64,000 nt of DNA, from NCBI RefSeq assembly GCF_000004195.4, contig NC_030680.2, positions 151,730,975 through 151,794,974 on the forward strand, in the 5' to 3' direction. The notes beneath the pieces were generated by a model. That model was not told the DNA's origin. It saw nothing but the letters and a program-made list of their open reading frames with translations, and did not search any database. Positions 1 through 11,005 of the stretch are shown piece after piece; within the stretch, counting starts at the first letter, position 1, and the number at the start of each line of letters is the position of its first letter. The position numbers were made by a program, and so were the translations under genes. The DNA comes from Xenopus tropicalis (lineage: Eukaryota > Chordata > Amphibia > Anura > Pipidae).

Positions 1-504
1 TCTGCAGTGATTTTACAAGTAACAATCACTTCCAAATGCAGCAAAAACCAGCGGGACCCACAGGGAATGTACATTTATATTTTTGTCATTTTTTTACTGT
101 TAATTTCACTTTGTCTCTGCCCCGTGGGCCCCAAATTGGGTGAATTAGAGAATTTACACACGGGGGGGGGGGGGGGGGGGAGAGAAACATCACAGTAATT
201 AAGGGGGGGATATTTAAATTAACTTAAAGGGACATACTCATTAAAAGGAGAAAACAGAGCTCAGTCTGTCGGAGGGAAATTCCGCTGCCCCCGTTAGTTA
301 CTATGGAACCTACAAAGGGACATTTATCAAAGGGCAAATTCACTTTCCGTTAGCTGTTGATAAATCCCATAGAAACTGACAGAGAGGAGCAGTTTGTGGC
401 TCTTCCCCCCCATTACAGGAAGGTTGTTGGCACTGAGGGGGGGGGGCAAATTGTATTGTAGTGTATTCATTAGGGCATATAACCCTTTCCTGGGCAGATT
501 CCCC
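1..504. other. no gene seen; G-run and ordinary sequence
   Basis: Non-repetitive sequence with a homopolymer G run of about 20 at 161-180 and shorter C and G runs. No coding, RNA or mobile-element signal was recognised. Confidence 0.6.
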
Positions 505-1520
505 CCCGGGGCAGGGTATTAATGGCACCCAACCCACCCGGTGCCCGGCCTATCAGCCTTTGTATCTATGTGGCCCCGGGGCGGGGTATTAATGGCACCC
601 AACCCACCCGGTGCCCGGCCTATCAGCCTTTGTGTCTATGTGGCCCCGGGGCGGGGTATTAATGGCACCCAACCCACCCGGTGCCCGGCCTATCAGCCTT
701 TGTGTCTATGTGGCCCCGGGGCGGGGTATTAATGGCACCCAACCCACCCAGTGCCCGGCCTATCAATCTTTGTGTCTATGTGGCCCCGGGGCGGGGTATT
801 AATGGCACCCAACCCACCCGGCCTATCAATCTTTGTGTCTATGTGGCCCCGGGGCGGGGTATTAATGGCACCCAACCCACCCGGTGCCCGGCCTATCAAT
901 CTTTGTGTCTATGTGGCCCCGGGGCGGGGTATTAATGGCACCCAACCCACCCGGCCTATCAATCTTTGTGTCTATGTGGCCCCGGGGCGGGGTATTAATG
1001 GCACCCAACCCACCCGGTGCCCGGCCTATCAATCTTTGTGTCTATGTGGCCCCGGGGCGGGGTATTAATGGCACCCAACCCACCCGGCCTATCAATCTTT
1101 GTGTCTATGTGGCCCCGGGGCGGGGTATTAATGGCACCCAACCCACCCGGTGCCCGGCCTATCAATCTTTGTGTCTATGTGGCCCCGGGGCGGGGTATTA
1201 ATGGCACCCAACCCACCCGGTGCCCGGCCTATCAATCTTTGTGTCTATGTGGCCGCGGGGCGGGGTATTAATGGCACCCAACCCACCCGGTGCCCGGCCT
1301 ATCAGTCTTTGTATCTATGTGGCCCCGGGGCGGGGTATTAATGGCACCCAACCCACCCGGTGCCCAGCCTATCAGCCTTTGTGTCTATGTGGCCCCGGGG
1401 CAGGGTAGTGCCCGGCCTATCAGTCTTTGTGTCTATGTGGCCCCGGGGCGGGGTATTAATGGCACCCAACCCACCCGGTGCCCGGCCTATCAGTCTTTGT
1501 GTCTATGTGGCCCCGGGGCC
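505..1520. repeat. 70-bp minisatellite (70/63-bp units)
   Basis: About 15 tandem units built on GGCACCCAACCCACCCGGTG, a CTATCARYCTTTGTRTCTATGTGG segment and a CCCCGGGGCGGGG block. Standard units are 70 bp; several in the middle lack 7 bp (63 bp), and these alternate with full-length ones, suggesting that a two-unit block was amplified. Open frames here are repeat artefacts. Confidence 0.95.
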
Positions 1521-2141
1521 CTGCGACTCTGCAGCTCTGCTTCTGCCAGCCAGGTGGGAGGGTGGCACCCATGGGCCCTTTGTAAGCACCCCCAGGGCCC
1601 AGATATGGGCGTGTCTGCCAGGGAGCAAGAGGGCAGAGGCCCAAAATGAAAAAGAGTTGCTATTCAGGCCCCGCCCATTATACCCCCCAAACCCACAGCT
1701 CAGTGCATATAAGTGCCCTGCACACCCTTTCTTCTCCTCTCCTCATAACTCCAGTGATGTCAGTGGGTGGGGCATAGGGTGCCAACCTTACCATATAAGT
1801 TGGTTTATTAGTTCCATTGGCATCAAGTATCATTCTTACTGGCCAAGTTGCCCCCTAGTGGGGCAGTGGGTAAGGGCTACGGATCAGGGGTGGGTAGGAG
1901 AGAGCGATGACTGTGGGGCAGTTGCAGTTCAGCAGCTTCAGGGGGGGCAGGTGGAACGTCCAACTCCTCCTTCTGTAATTCTGTGAGACAACACTTGGTG
2001 GCGATATAACACCATGGATAAAGCACAGCAGGTTCCCGGCTCCTCTCACTCCCAGATTGGGATAAATCCCCCAGAATGCACAGGGGAGTCAGCTTTATGG
2101 GTTCGTCTGATAAATGCCCCCCCCCCCGGGGAAATACCTTT
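1521..2141. other. non-repetitive interval with CTCF-like site
   Basis: No gene was recognised. A strong CTCF-core-like match on the minus strand is listed separately. Confidence 0.5.
1848..1862 (-). promoter_or_regulatory. CTCF core-like motif
   Basis: The minus strand reads CCACTAGGGGGCAA, an excellent match to the CTCF core (CCASYAGRKGGC). Sequence match only. Confidence 0.4.
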
Positions 2142-2225
2142 GGGGCTCATTTACTTACGCGGGGTGCTATTCACAAAGGCCCCTGCTGTTTAAAATTAAA
2201 AATCGATGGTTAGTAAATGAGCCCC
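2142..2225. mobile_element. 84-bp MITE with GGGGCTCATTTAC ends
   Basis: Perfect 13-bp terminal inverted repeats (GGGGCTCATTTAC / GTAAATGAGCCCC) enclose 58 bp. It is non-autonomous. The same termini recur in a longer element at 5370-5563. Confidence 0.75.
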
Positions 2226-2284
2226 CTAGAGTGTGCGTCCATGATATTGCGCCCCCCCCCCCCCCCAGCAGATTGTACTGTAGC

Positions 2285-2615
2285 GCTAATTTATTTATTT
2301 CCCTTCTTCTGACACTTTGCAGCTTTCAAATGGGGGTCACTGACCCCGGAAACCAAACCCTATTGCTCTGTGAGGCTCCAGTTTTATTGTTATTGTTACT
2401 TTTTATTCCTTATCTTTCTATTCAGCCCCTCCCCTATTCATATTCCTGTCTCTCATCATGGTTACTAAGGTAATTTGGACCCTAGCAACCAGATAGCTGC
2501 TGAAATTCCAAACAGCAGAGCTACTGAATAAAAAGCTAAACAATTCAAGTGCAATTAATAAAAAATGAAGACCAACTGCAAATTGTCTCAGAATATCACT
2601 CGGGGCGGTTCCCTC
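2285..2615. mobile_element. T2/Kolobok-type MITE fragment
   Basis: Carries the landmarks of a common Xenopus MITE: CAAATGGGGGTCACTGACCCC, TGCTCTGTGAGGCTCCAG, a CTAGCAACCAG segment, and AAAATGAAGACCAACTGCAAA. Related copies are at 5572-5776, 7880-8045 and 11800-12066. The termini are not intact. The superfamily is assigned from memory and from the TTAA-flanked CCCTTTAA end of the 5.7-kb copy. Confidence 0.6.
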
Positions 2616-3003
2616 TCTCGGCCCGCCGGCCGCCGCTGAATTCCGGCAGAATTTTTTAAAAACCCCCAAATCTGCTGGAAATAAGGAAAAAGAAGAATTT
2701 GCAGAGAAAACCCAGAGGGAAAGGGTTAAGTGGGAGCGGCAGAAAGTGCTGATTTCCCCGGGTGCGTTTGGGCGCCCAGAATAGCAGCGGGGTCAGAGGC
2801 AATTACATGCAGCTGTGGGGCAGGTATAATGGGCCCCTCCCACTACCTGCCCGGGGGTCACAGCCGGGGGGCACCAATGGCACAAACACCCCCAGCCAAT
2901 TAGAGCCTCTGTCTCTTCTCTCCTTCTCTTTCTCCTTCCGTGAATATAAAATGCGCCTGTTTCCTATTGGGAAACGTAATATGGGGCAGATTTACTAAAT
3001 TAA
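2616..3003. other. non-repetitive interval
   Basis: No gene or repeat was recognised. Confidence 0.5.
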
Positions 3004-3220
3004 GGGGCAGATTTATCCAAATGGGAGTTTAGAGATAATACATAAAATTCCCCCACGTTGTATTCATCCCTATGGGATTTATACAAGCGTATTTATCAAA
3101 TACTGAACTGTAACTTTCACCCATTGATAAATACACTTCTAAAAATCCCATAGGGATGAATACAACGTGGGGGAATTTTATGTATTAAGCTCTGAACTCC
3201 CATTTGGATAAATCTGCCCC
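3004..3220. mobile_element. palindromic MITE, GGGGCAGATTTATCC ends
   Basis: Two arms of about 75 bp at the ends of the element are inverted near-copies of each other: each holds GGGGCAGATTTATCCAAATG, a CCCCCACGTTGTATTC segment and CATCCCTATGGGAT. They are separated by a short loop region, so a single strand could fold into a long hairpin. Related half-elements lie near 4080-4190. Confidence 0.8.
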
Positions 3221-3230
3221 TGTGTGTAAC

Positions 3231-3790
3231 GGGCTTATTTATCAATATTCCAGTTGCGAGTTAGGGGCTTATTTATCAATATTCCAGTTGCGAGTTAGGG
3301 GCTTATTTATCAATATTCCAGTTGCGAGTTAGGGGCTTATTTATCAATATTCCAGTTGCGAGTTAGGGGCTTATTTATCAATATTCCAGTTGCGAGTTAG
3401 GGGCTTATTTATCAATATTCCAGTTGCGAGTTAGGGGCTTATTTATCAATATTCCAGCTGCAAGTTAGGGGCTTATTTATCAATATTCCAGTTGCGAGTT
3501 AGAGGCTTATTTATCAATATTCCAGTTGCAAGTTAGGGGCTTATTTATCAATATTCCAGTTGCGAGTTAGAGGCTTATTTATCAATATTCCAGTTGCAAG
3601 TTAGGGGCTTATTTATCAATATTCCAGTTGCGAGTTAGGGGCTTATTTATCAATATTCCAGTTGCAAGTTAGGGGCTTATTTATCAATATTCCAGTTGCG
3701 AGTTAGGGGCTTATTTATCAATATTTGAGTTTGTGGGTTAGGGGCTTATTTATCAATATTTGAGTTTGTGGGTTAGGGGCTTATCTATCA
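3231..3790. repeat. 34-bp minisatellite from a MITE end
   Basis: About 16 units of GGGGCTTATTTATCAATATT plus CCAGTTGCGAGTTA. The first part of the unit equals the terminus of the MITE that directly follows (3776), so the array looks like an expansion of that element's end. Confidence 0.92.
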
Positions 3791-4078
3791 ATTTTCATGA
3801 ATTTGAGTTTTGTCTAAATCGAATAAACGCGCAGCTCGAACCCTCCCTTATTTATTAATGTAACAAACTTGCGCAATTACATTTTCTTTTTGATTTTACT
3901 CAAAAACTGGAAAACTCCAACGTCCAGAATTGAAAATATTTCTCGCGGGTTATTGGCCCTTAATAAATGACAGAATTTTGAGTTTTTGAACCACAATTTG
4001 AATTTGAGTTTTGAGCACAAAAAAAACTTGGATCATGAAAAAAAAATTATCAGGCTCGAACGTTGATAAATCTCCCCC
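3776..4078. mobile_element. AT-rich MITE (GATAAATCT-CCCC ends)
   Basis: Starts GGGGCTTATCTATCAA and ends TTGATAAATCTCCCCC, imperfect inverted ends, with an AT-rich interior containing repeated TTTGAGTTTTG motifs. Non-coding. Confidence 0.55.
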
Positions 4079-4584
4079 GTAGAGTTCGCCCATTGATAAA
4101 TATGCTTCCTAAAACCCCATAGGAATGAGCGGAACGTGGGCGGGTTTCTATGTATGAAACTCCCACTTTGATAAATCTGCCCCTTAATTCTCAACTACTG
4201 CGCCGAGTGTTTAAAAGAAATTGACTTGTGAGCGCTGAGGGGTATTTATTGCCCCCGGGGCCCGATGGCTGGACGCAGGGTGCAGGGATTTCCTCCCATT
4301 CATCTCTTTCCTTTAGTAACTGAGGTGTCGTTAATTCTAATCTCGTTACTGTGCGTTTATTTCTATAAACAGAATCCCTCCCCCTAAATCTGCCGCTGCC
4401 CCCAAACTGCCCGGGGCTGGGGGGGGGGGGGCAGATTTGCTGTCAGTAAAGAGCGGAATGTTTACAAACAGTTAACCTTTCCCCCCCAGGAAAATGCCCT
4501 TTTTAAAAATTCAATTAAGGAAACGGCGGCCTCAGATTTACTAACGTCACATTCAGTTTCGCCGACTCGGGACAATAAAATAAA
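4079..4584. other. MITE remnant and non-repetitive sequence
   Basis: 4085-4190 resembles half of the palindromic MITE at 3004-3220 (CCCATTGATAAAT, TAAATCTGCCCCTTAA). The rest, with a G run at about 4420-4430, has no recognised content. Confidence 0.45.
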
Positions 4585-5156
4585 CGTTTTTTTCTCACGT
4601 TTTTGCCCCTCGCCATCGCCCCAGACGCCCGGGAGAACCAGTCGCTCGGATTTTTCCCAAAACTTCGGGGCCGATTTATCAAAATTCAACTTTATTTTTT
4701 TTCCACAATTTCAGAAAAAACACATTTAAAAATTTGCAAAAACTTGAGAATATTCTCCGGAACCACGAATAGTCGGTATTTACTAAAGAGAAAAGTCGCC
4801 AGAAAAGAAATTCTGCCTCGGATCCAATAAAGTCACTGAGAATTGTCTGAAACGACGATTTATTTTCCCGGTTATTGAAATATTCACGTTTTTTCCCCTC
4901 GCCGTCGCCCCAGACGCCCGGGAGAACCAGTCGCTCGGATATTTGGATTTTTCCCAAAACTTCAGGCCCAATTTATCAAAATTCAACTTTTTTTTTTTAA
5001 CACATTTAAAAAATTGCAAATTCTTGAGAATATTCTCCGGAACCACAAATAGTCAGTATTTACTAAAGAAAAAAAATTCTGCCGCGGATCCAATAAAGTC
5101 ACTGAGAATCGTCTGAAACGACTTTATTTTCCTGGTTATTTAAATATTTGCGTTTT
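4585..5156. repeat. tandem duplication, two copies of ~285 bp
   Basis: Two diverged copies share, in order, CCCCAGACGCCCGGGAGAAC, AGTCGCTCGGAT, a T-run, GAGAATATTCTCCGGAACCA, TATTTACTAAAG, and GGATCCAATAAAGTCACTGA. The second copy has an extra ATTTGG near its start and lacks part of the interior. The AT-rich TTTATCAAAATTC text suggests a MITE origin. Confidence 0.8.
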
Positions 5157-5369
5157 TTTACCCTGATTGGAGATAAATGGGACCATGTGATGTCGCCAGT
5201 GGGGGGCAAAATGCGCGGGAATGTTCCGTCACAAGTAGAACTCCAGTCGCGCAAGTTTGGTCGCAGTTATTTCTCGCATCGTTTTTTTCCCACAACTGGA
5301 ATTTTGATAAATTTGCCCCAAAATTCATATTGTAAAATTTTCATTTGACTTTTTGAAATGAAACAGAAA
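5157..5369. other. AT-rich interval, likely MITE remnant
   Basis: Ends with TTTTGATAAATTTGCCCC-like text as in neighbouring MITEs. No gene was seen. Confidence 0.4.
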
Positions 5370-5563
5370 GGGGCCCATTCACTAAAACTCTATATTTCTC
5401 TAGAATGTTATTCATTTCCTTCGTTTTTAAACATTTACTAAAAAAATTCTCTGGGAAAACTCGGAAGTAAATCTCGGGAAAGTCGTTTTTTCTCTGTGAT
5501 TTTTTTAGAAAAATCTCCGAATTGAGTTTGAAATAAAAAATCGACGGTTAGTAAATGAGCCCC
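5370..5563. mobile_element. MITE with GGGGCCCATTCACTAA / TTAGTAAATGAGCCCC ends
   Basis: Imperfect inverted termini of about 16 bp enclose an AT-rich non-coding interior. It shares its right end with the 84-bp element at 2142-2225. Confidence 0.65.
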
Positions 5564-5571
5564 TTAGTTTT

Positions 5572-5776
5572 CTATTCCGCCCCTCCCCTATTCATTCCCC
5601 AGTCTTTCAGTCAAGCCACTTGCTGGTTGCTAAGGTAATTTAAACCCTAGCAACCAGATAAGTGCTGAACAAAAAGTGAGATAATTAAAAAGCTACAAAT
5701 AATAAAAAATGAAGACCAATCGCAAACTGAATATCAGGCTAAACGTTAACTCAAAGGTGAACTTCCCCTTTAATGT
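5572..5776. mobile_element. T2/Kolobok-type MITE fragment
   Basis: Shares CCCCTCCCCTATTCAT, GGTTGCTAAGGTAATTT, CCCTAGCAACCAGATA and AAAAATGAAGACCAATCGCA with the copy at 2285-2615, and keeps an end reading AAAGGTGAACTTCCCCTTTAA. It is missing the other half. Confidence 0.65.
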
Positions 5777-6261
5777 AACGAAATAAAACAGTGACCAATA
5801 GAATCAAACATTTTATATTTAATTTATTTAGCAATTTCCTCACTGGCCGTGGAGTGGCCGCCTAGCAATGATTCCCTGACCAATAGGGACGCAGCAGCGT
5901 ATGACCCCGCCCATTGGTTTATTTATTACACAGATTTCAGGGCAGGAAATGTGTGAATCTGCGGATCCAGCGCTCGTAGGAGCCGCTCATTATCATTGGG
6001 CAGATAGGGGCGCGGGTACAGGCAGAGCTGGGGGGTAATTGGGGCTCATTGGGGGGCCCTAGGGGAGGGGTCTCTGGGGGCGGCACCGTGCGCTCCCCTC
6101 GCTCTTTTCTACTGGGGGAAATTCCAGGCGAACTGGCGATTCCCAGCGAGTGTAACCTTCTGCCCCGGGGAATGGCGACCCCAGCCAACTCTCACCCCAC
6201 CTTGTGTGCACATACGCTAAGGATATAAGGCAAATATCTGCACCGTTACTTATTTCCTCTT
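5777..6261. other. non-repetitive interval
   Basis: Contains an open frame on the minus strand (6188-5937) with no recognisable domain and no splice-site support. Treated as non-coding. Confidence 0.45.
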
Positions 6262-7262
6262 ATTTATATAAAACTGACACATTTCCACAGTGCTTTACAG
6301 AGATTATACATCAGCCCCTGCCCCAGTGAGCTTACACTCTAACATCCCTATCCCATTCCCATCAGCCCCTGCCCCAGTGAGCTTACAATCTAAGGTCCCT
6401 ATCCCATTCCCATCAGTCCCTGCCCCAGTGAGCTTACAATCTAAGGTCCCTATCCCATTCCCATCAGTCCCTGCCCCAGTGAGCTTACAATCTAAGGTCC
6501 CTATCACATTCCCATCAGTCCCTGCCCCAGTGAGCTTACAATCTAAGGTCCCTATCCCATTCCCATCAGCCCCTGCCCCAGTGAGCTTACAATCTAAGGT
6601 CTCTATCCCATTCCCATCAGTCCCTGCCCCAGTGAGCTTACAATCTAAGGTCCCTATCACATTCCCATCAGTCCCTGTCCCAGTGAGCTTACAATCTAAG
6701 GTCCCTATCCCATTCCCATCAGTCCCTGCCCCAGTGAGCTTACAATCTAACATCCCTATCCCATTCCCATCAGTCCCTGCCCCAGTGAGCTTACAATCTA
6801 AGGTCCCTATCACATTCCCATCAGTCCCTGCCCCAGTGAGCTTACAATCTAAGGTCCCTATCCCATTCCCATCAGCCCCTGCCCCAGTGAGCTTACAATC
6901 TAAGGTCCCTATCCCATTCCCATCAGTCCCTGCCCCAGTGAGCTTACAATCTAAGGTCCCTATCACATTCCCATCAGCCCCTGCCCCAGTGAGCTTACAA
7001 TCTAAGGTCCCTATCCCATTCCCATCAGTCCCTGCCCCAGTGAGCTTACAATCTAAGGTCCCTATCCCATTCCCATCAGTCCCTGCCCCAGTGAGCTTAC
7101 AATCTAAGGTCCCTATCCCATTCCCATCAGTCCCTGCCCCAGTGAGCTTACAATCTAAGGCCCCTATCCCATTCCCATCAGTCCCTGCCCCAGTGAGCTT
7201 ACAATCTAAGGCCCCTATCCCATTCCCATCAGTCCCTGCCCCAGTGAGCTTACAATCTAAGG
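6262..7262. repeat. 51-bp minisatellite inside a retroelement tail
   Basis: About 19 units of 51 bp containing CCCCAGTGAGCTTACAATCT, AAGGTCCCTATC and CATTCCCATCAG. The sequence just before (6262-6300, TATATAAAACTGAC, CAGTGCTTTACAGAG) is the reverse complement of an L2/CR1-like 3' end. As 51 = 17 codons, both strands give meaningless open frames of about 350 codons. The same unit is expanded in the opposite orientation at 46815-48965. Confidence 0.93.
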
Positions 7263-7879
7263 TTCCTAACGTGGATTTCATCGTGTTAGTTTGGGTGCTG
7301 TATACACAATATTCAGTGCAGCACCGCAGGCTCCATAGGAACCCAATGTAATTCATTACAATAACACAATATAATAAATGTATTTTTGCCCCACATATTA
7401 AGAATCATTTGCGGCACTGGATTTGCCCCTAAAACAGACACAGACATTAGACAATACCCCTATGTGATCTACAAGGCACATATTTCCCATATCTGCCCCC
7501 CCAGTACATAACTGCCCCGGCCTCGCTCAGCCACATCCATAGGAAACACACACACAGGCCGTGCATTAATCACACATAATTACACATAATTACAGGTAAT
7601 TACACACAGAGCCCACATTATCCCGTTACAGAGGGGTAATAAGGACGCACTGTACTTTCTGCCCCCACTCCCCCAATGCTCTGAGGGGCACAAACATTAC
7701 ACGGAAATTAAATCTCAGCATTTGTTCTGTTTCTTTTCTCCCGAATCCCCTCTGTATTGACTGGCGGCGAGGGCTGCGCCGGGGGCCAGAGAGCCAAGCG
7801 CCAATAGGGGCCACAATGGCATGACGCTGGCACTTAGTGCTTGGGATCAACTCTCCTCTGTGCTCTCATTGGGGGGGGC
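7263..7879. other. non-repetitive interval
   Basis: No gene was recognised. It includes a short ACACATAATTAC repeat near 7570-7610. Confidence 0.5.
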
Positions 7880-8045
7880 ACCTTTAGGTAACTTTTATTT
7901 TGTTATAGAATGGCCAATTCTAAGCAACTTTTTAATTGGTTTTCATTATTTATTTATGATCATTTTTGCATTCTTTCCCTTCTTCTTCTGCCTCTTTGGA
8001 GCTTGCAAATGGGGGTCACTGACCCCGGCAGCCAAAAACTACTTC
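7880..8045. mobile_element. T2/Kolobok-type MITE, 5' part, interrupted by an array
   Basis: Holds TTATAGAATGGCCAATTC, AATTGGTTTTCATTATTTAT and CAAATGGGGGTCACTGACCC. Where the other copies continue with a CCCTATTGCTCTGTGAGG segment, this one runs directly into the polypyrimidine array at 8046. Confidence 0.65.
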
Positions 8046-11005
8046 CTAATCTCTCCTTCCTGATTTCTTGTTCCTGTTCTCTCCTTCCTGCTTTCTACTT
8101 CCTGTTCTCTCCTTCCTGATTTCTACTTCCTGTTCTCTCCTTCCTGCTTTCTACTTCCTGTTCTCTCCTTCCTGATTTCTACTTCCTGTTCTCTCCTTCC
8201 TGCTTTCTACTTCCTGTTCTCTCCTTCCTGCTTTCTTGTTCCTGTTCTCTCCTTCCTGCTTTCTACTTCCTGTTCTCTCCTTCCTGATTTCTACTTCCTG
8301 TTCTCTCCTTCCTGCTCTCTCCTTCCTGCTTTCTTGTTCCTGTTCTCTCCTTCCTGCATTCTACTTCCTGCTCTCTCCTTCCTGCTTTCTCCTTCCTGTT
8401 CTCTCCTTCCTGCTTTCTACTTCCTGCTCTCTCCTTCCTGCTTTCTTGTTCCTGTTCTCTCCTTCCTGCTTTCTACTTCCTGCTCTCTCCTTCCTGCTTT
8501 CTTGTTCCTGTTCTCTCCTTCCTGCATTCTACTTCCTGCTCTCTCCTTCCTGCTTTCTCCTTCCTGTTCTCTCCTTCCTGCGTTCTACTTCCTGCTCTCT
8601 CCTTCCTGCTTTCTTGTTCCTGTTCTCTCCTTCCTGCTTTCTACTTCCTGCTCTCTCCTTCCTGCTTTCTCCTTCCTGCTCTCTTTGTCCTGCTTTCTCC
8701 TTCCTGTTCTCTCCTTCCTGCTTTCTACTTCCTGCTCTCTCCTTCCTGCTTTCTTGTTCCTGTTCTCTCCTTCCTGCTTTCTACTTCCTGCTCTCTCCTT
8801 CCTGCTTTCTCCTTCCTGCTCTCTTTGTCCTGCTTTCTCCTTCCTGTTCTCTCCTTCCTGCGTTCTACTTCCTGCTCTCTCCTTCCTGCTTTCTTGTTCC
8901 TGTTCTCTCCTTCCTGCTTTCTACTTCCTGCTCTCTCCTTCCTGCTTTCTCCTTCCTGCTCTCTTTGTCCTGCTTTCTCCTTCCTGTTCTCTCCTTCCTG
9001 CTTTCTCCTTCCTGCTCTCTTTGTCCTGCTTTCTCCTTCCTGTTCTCTCCTTCCTGCTTTCTCCTTCCTGCTCTCTTTGTCCTGCTTTCTCCTTCCTGTT
9101 CTCTCCTTCCTGCTTTCTACTTCCTGCTCTCTCCTTCCTGCTTTCTTGTTCCTGTTCTCTCCTTCCTGCATTCTACTTCCTGCTCTCTCCTTCCTGCTTT
9201 CTCCTTCCTGTTCTCTCCTTCCTGCGTTCTACTTCCTGCTCTCTCCTTCCTGCTTTCTTGTTCCTGTTCTCTCCTTCCTGCTTTCTACTTCCTGCTCTCT
9301 CCTTCCTGCTTTCTCCTTCCTGCTCTCTCCTTCCTGCTTTCTCCTTCCTGTTCTCTCCTTCCTGCTTTCTCCTTCCTGTTCTCTCCTTCCTGTTCTCTCC
9401 TTCCTGCTTTCTACTTCCTGCTCTCTCCTTCCTGCTTTTTCATTGCTGTTCTTTGCTTCCTGCTTTCTACTTCCTGTTCTCTCCTTCCTGCATTCTCCTT
9501 CCTGTTCTCTCCTTCCTGTTTTCTACTTCCTGCTCTCTCCTTCCTGCTTTCTACTTCCTGCTCTCTCCTTCCTGCTTTCTCCTTCCTGCATTCTGCTTCC
9601 TGTTCTCTCCTTCCTGCTTTCTACTTCCTGCTCTCTCCTTCCTGCTTTCTACTTCCTGCTCTCTCCTTCCTGCATTCTCCTTCCTGTTCTCTCCTTCCTG
9701 CTTTCTACTTCCTGCTCTCTCCTTCCTGCTTTCTTGTTCCTGTTCTCTCCTTCCTGCTTTCTACTTCCTGCTCTCTCCTTCCTGCATTCTCCTTCCTGTT
9801 CTCTCCTTCCTGCTTTCTACTTCCTGCTCTCTCCTTCCTGCTTTCTTGTTCCTGTTCTCTCCTTCCTGCTTTCTCCTTCCTGTTCTCTCCTTCCTGCTTT
9901 CTCATTGCTGTTCTCTCCTTCCTGCTTTCTCCTTCCTGCTCTCTCCTTCCTGCATTCTCCTTCCTGTTCTCTCCTTCCTGTTTTCTACTTCCTGCTCTCT
10001 CCTTCCTGCTTTCTACTTCCTGCTCTCTCCTTCCTGCTTTCTTGTTCCTGTTCTCTCCTTCCTGCTTTCTCCTTCCTGTTCTCTCCTTCCTGCTTTCTCA
10101 TTGCTGTTCTCTCCTTCCTGCTCTCTCCTTCCTGCATTCTCCTTCCTGTTCTCTCCTTCCTGTTTTCTACTTCCTGCTCTCTCCTTCCTGCTTTCTACTT
10201 CCTGCTCTCTCCTTCCTGCATTCTGCTTCCTGTTCTCTCCTTCCTGCTTTCTACTTCCTGCTCTCTCCTTCCTGCTTTCTACTTCCCGCTCTCTCCTTCC
10301 TGTATTCTCCTTCCTGCTTCCTACTTCCTGCTCTCTCCTTCCTGCTTTCTACTTCCTGCTCTCTCCTTCCTGCATTCTCCTTTCTGCTTCCTACTTCCTG
10401 CTCTCTCCTTCCTGTTTTCTACTTCCTGCTCTCGCCTTCCTGCTTCCTACTTCCTGCTCTCTCCTTCCTGCTTTCTACTTCCTGCTCTCTCCTTCCTGCA
10501 TTCTGCTTCCTGTTCTCTCCTTCCTGCTTTCTACTTCCTGCTCTCTCCTTCCTGCTTTCTACTTCCTGCTCTCTCCTTCCTGCTTTCTACTTCCCGCTCT
10601 CTCCTTCCTGTATTCTCCTTCCTGCTTCCTACTTCCTGCTCTCTCCTTCCTGCTTTCTACTTCCTGCTCTCTCCTTCCTGCTCTCTCCTTCCTGCATTCT
10701 CCTTTCTGCTTCCTACTTCCTGCTCTCTCCTTCCTGTTTTCTACTTCCTGCTCTCTCCTTCCTGTTTTCTACTTCCTGCTCTCTCCTTCCTGCTTCCTAC
10801 TTCCTGCTCTCTCCTTCCTGCTTTCTACTTCCTGCTCTCTCCTTCCTGCATTCTCCTTCCTGCTCTCTCCTTCCTGCTTCCTACTTCCTGCTCTCTCCTT
10901 CCTGCTTTCTACTTCCTGCTCTCTCCTTCCTGCATTCCCCTTCCTGTTCTCTCCTTCCTGCTTTCTACTTCCTGCTCTCTCCTTCCTGTTCTCTCCCTCT
11001 TGCTC
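8046..11005. repeat. 14/28-bp pyrimidine-rich minisatellite, ~3 kb
   Basis: About 105 repeats of two alternating 28-bp forms (CTCTCCTTCCTGCT + TTCTACTTCCTGCT), with variants such as TTCTTGTTCCTGTT and CTCTTTGTCCTGCT arranged in higher-order blocks. The plus strand is nearly all pyrimidine apart from one G per 14 bp. 28-bp units leave several frames open for more than 900 codons; the Leu/Ser/Cys-rich products are artefacts. On the minus strand each unit contains CAGGAAGT or CAGGAAGG. Confidence 0.95.

Noticed and set aside
5937..6188. Possible coding exon on the minus strand
   Set aside because: Low-complexity peptide with no recognised domain and no convincing splice sites.
6290..7356. Overlapping ~350-codon frames on both strands, and similar ones at 46.8-49.0 kb
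   Set aside because: 51-bp retroelement-tail repeat (17 codons per unit).
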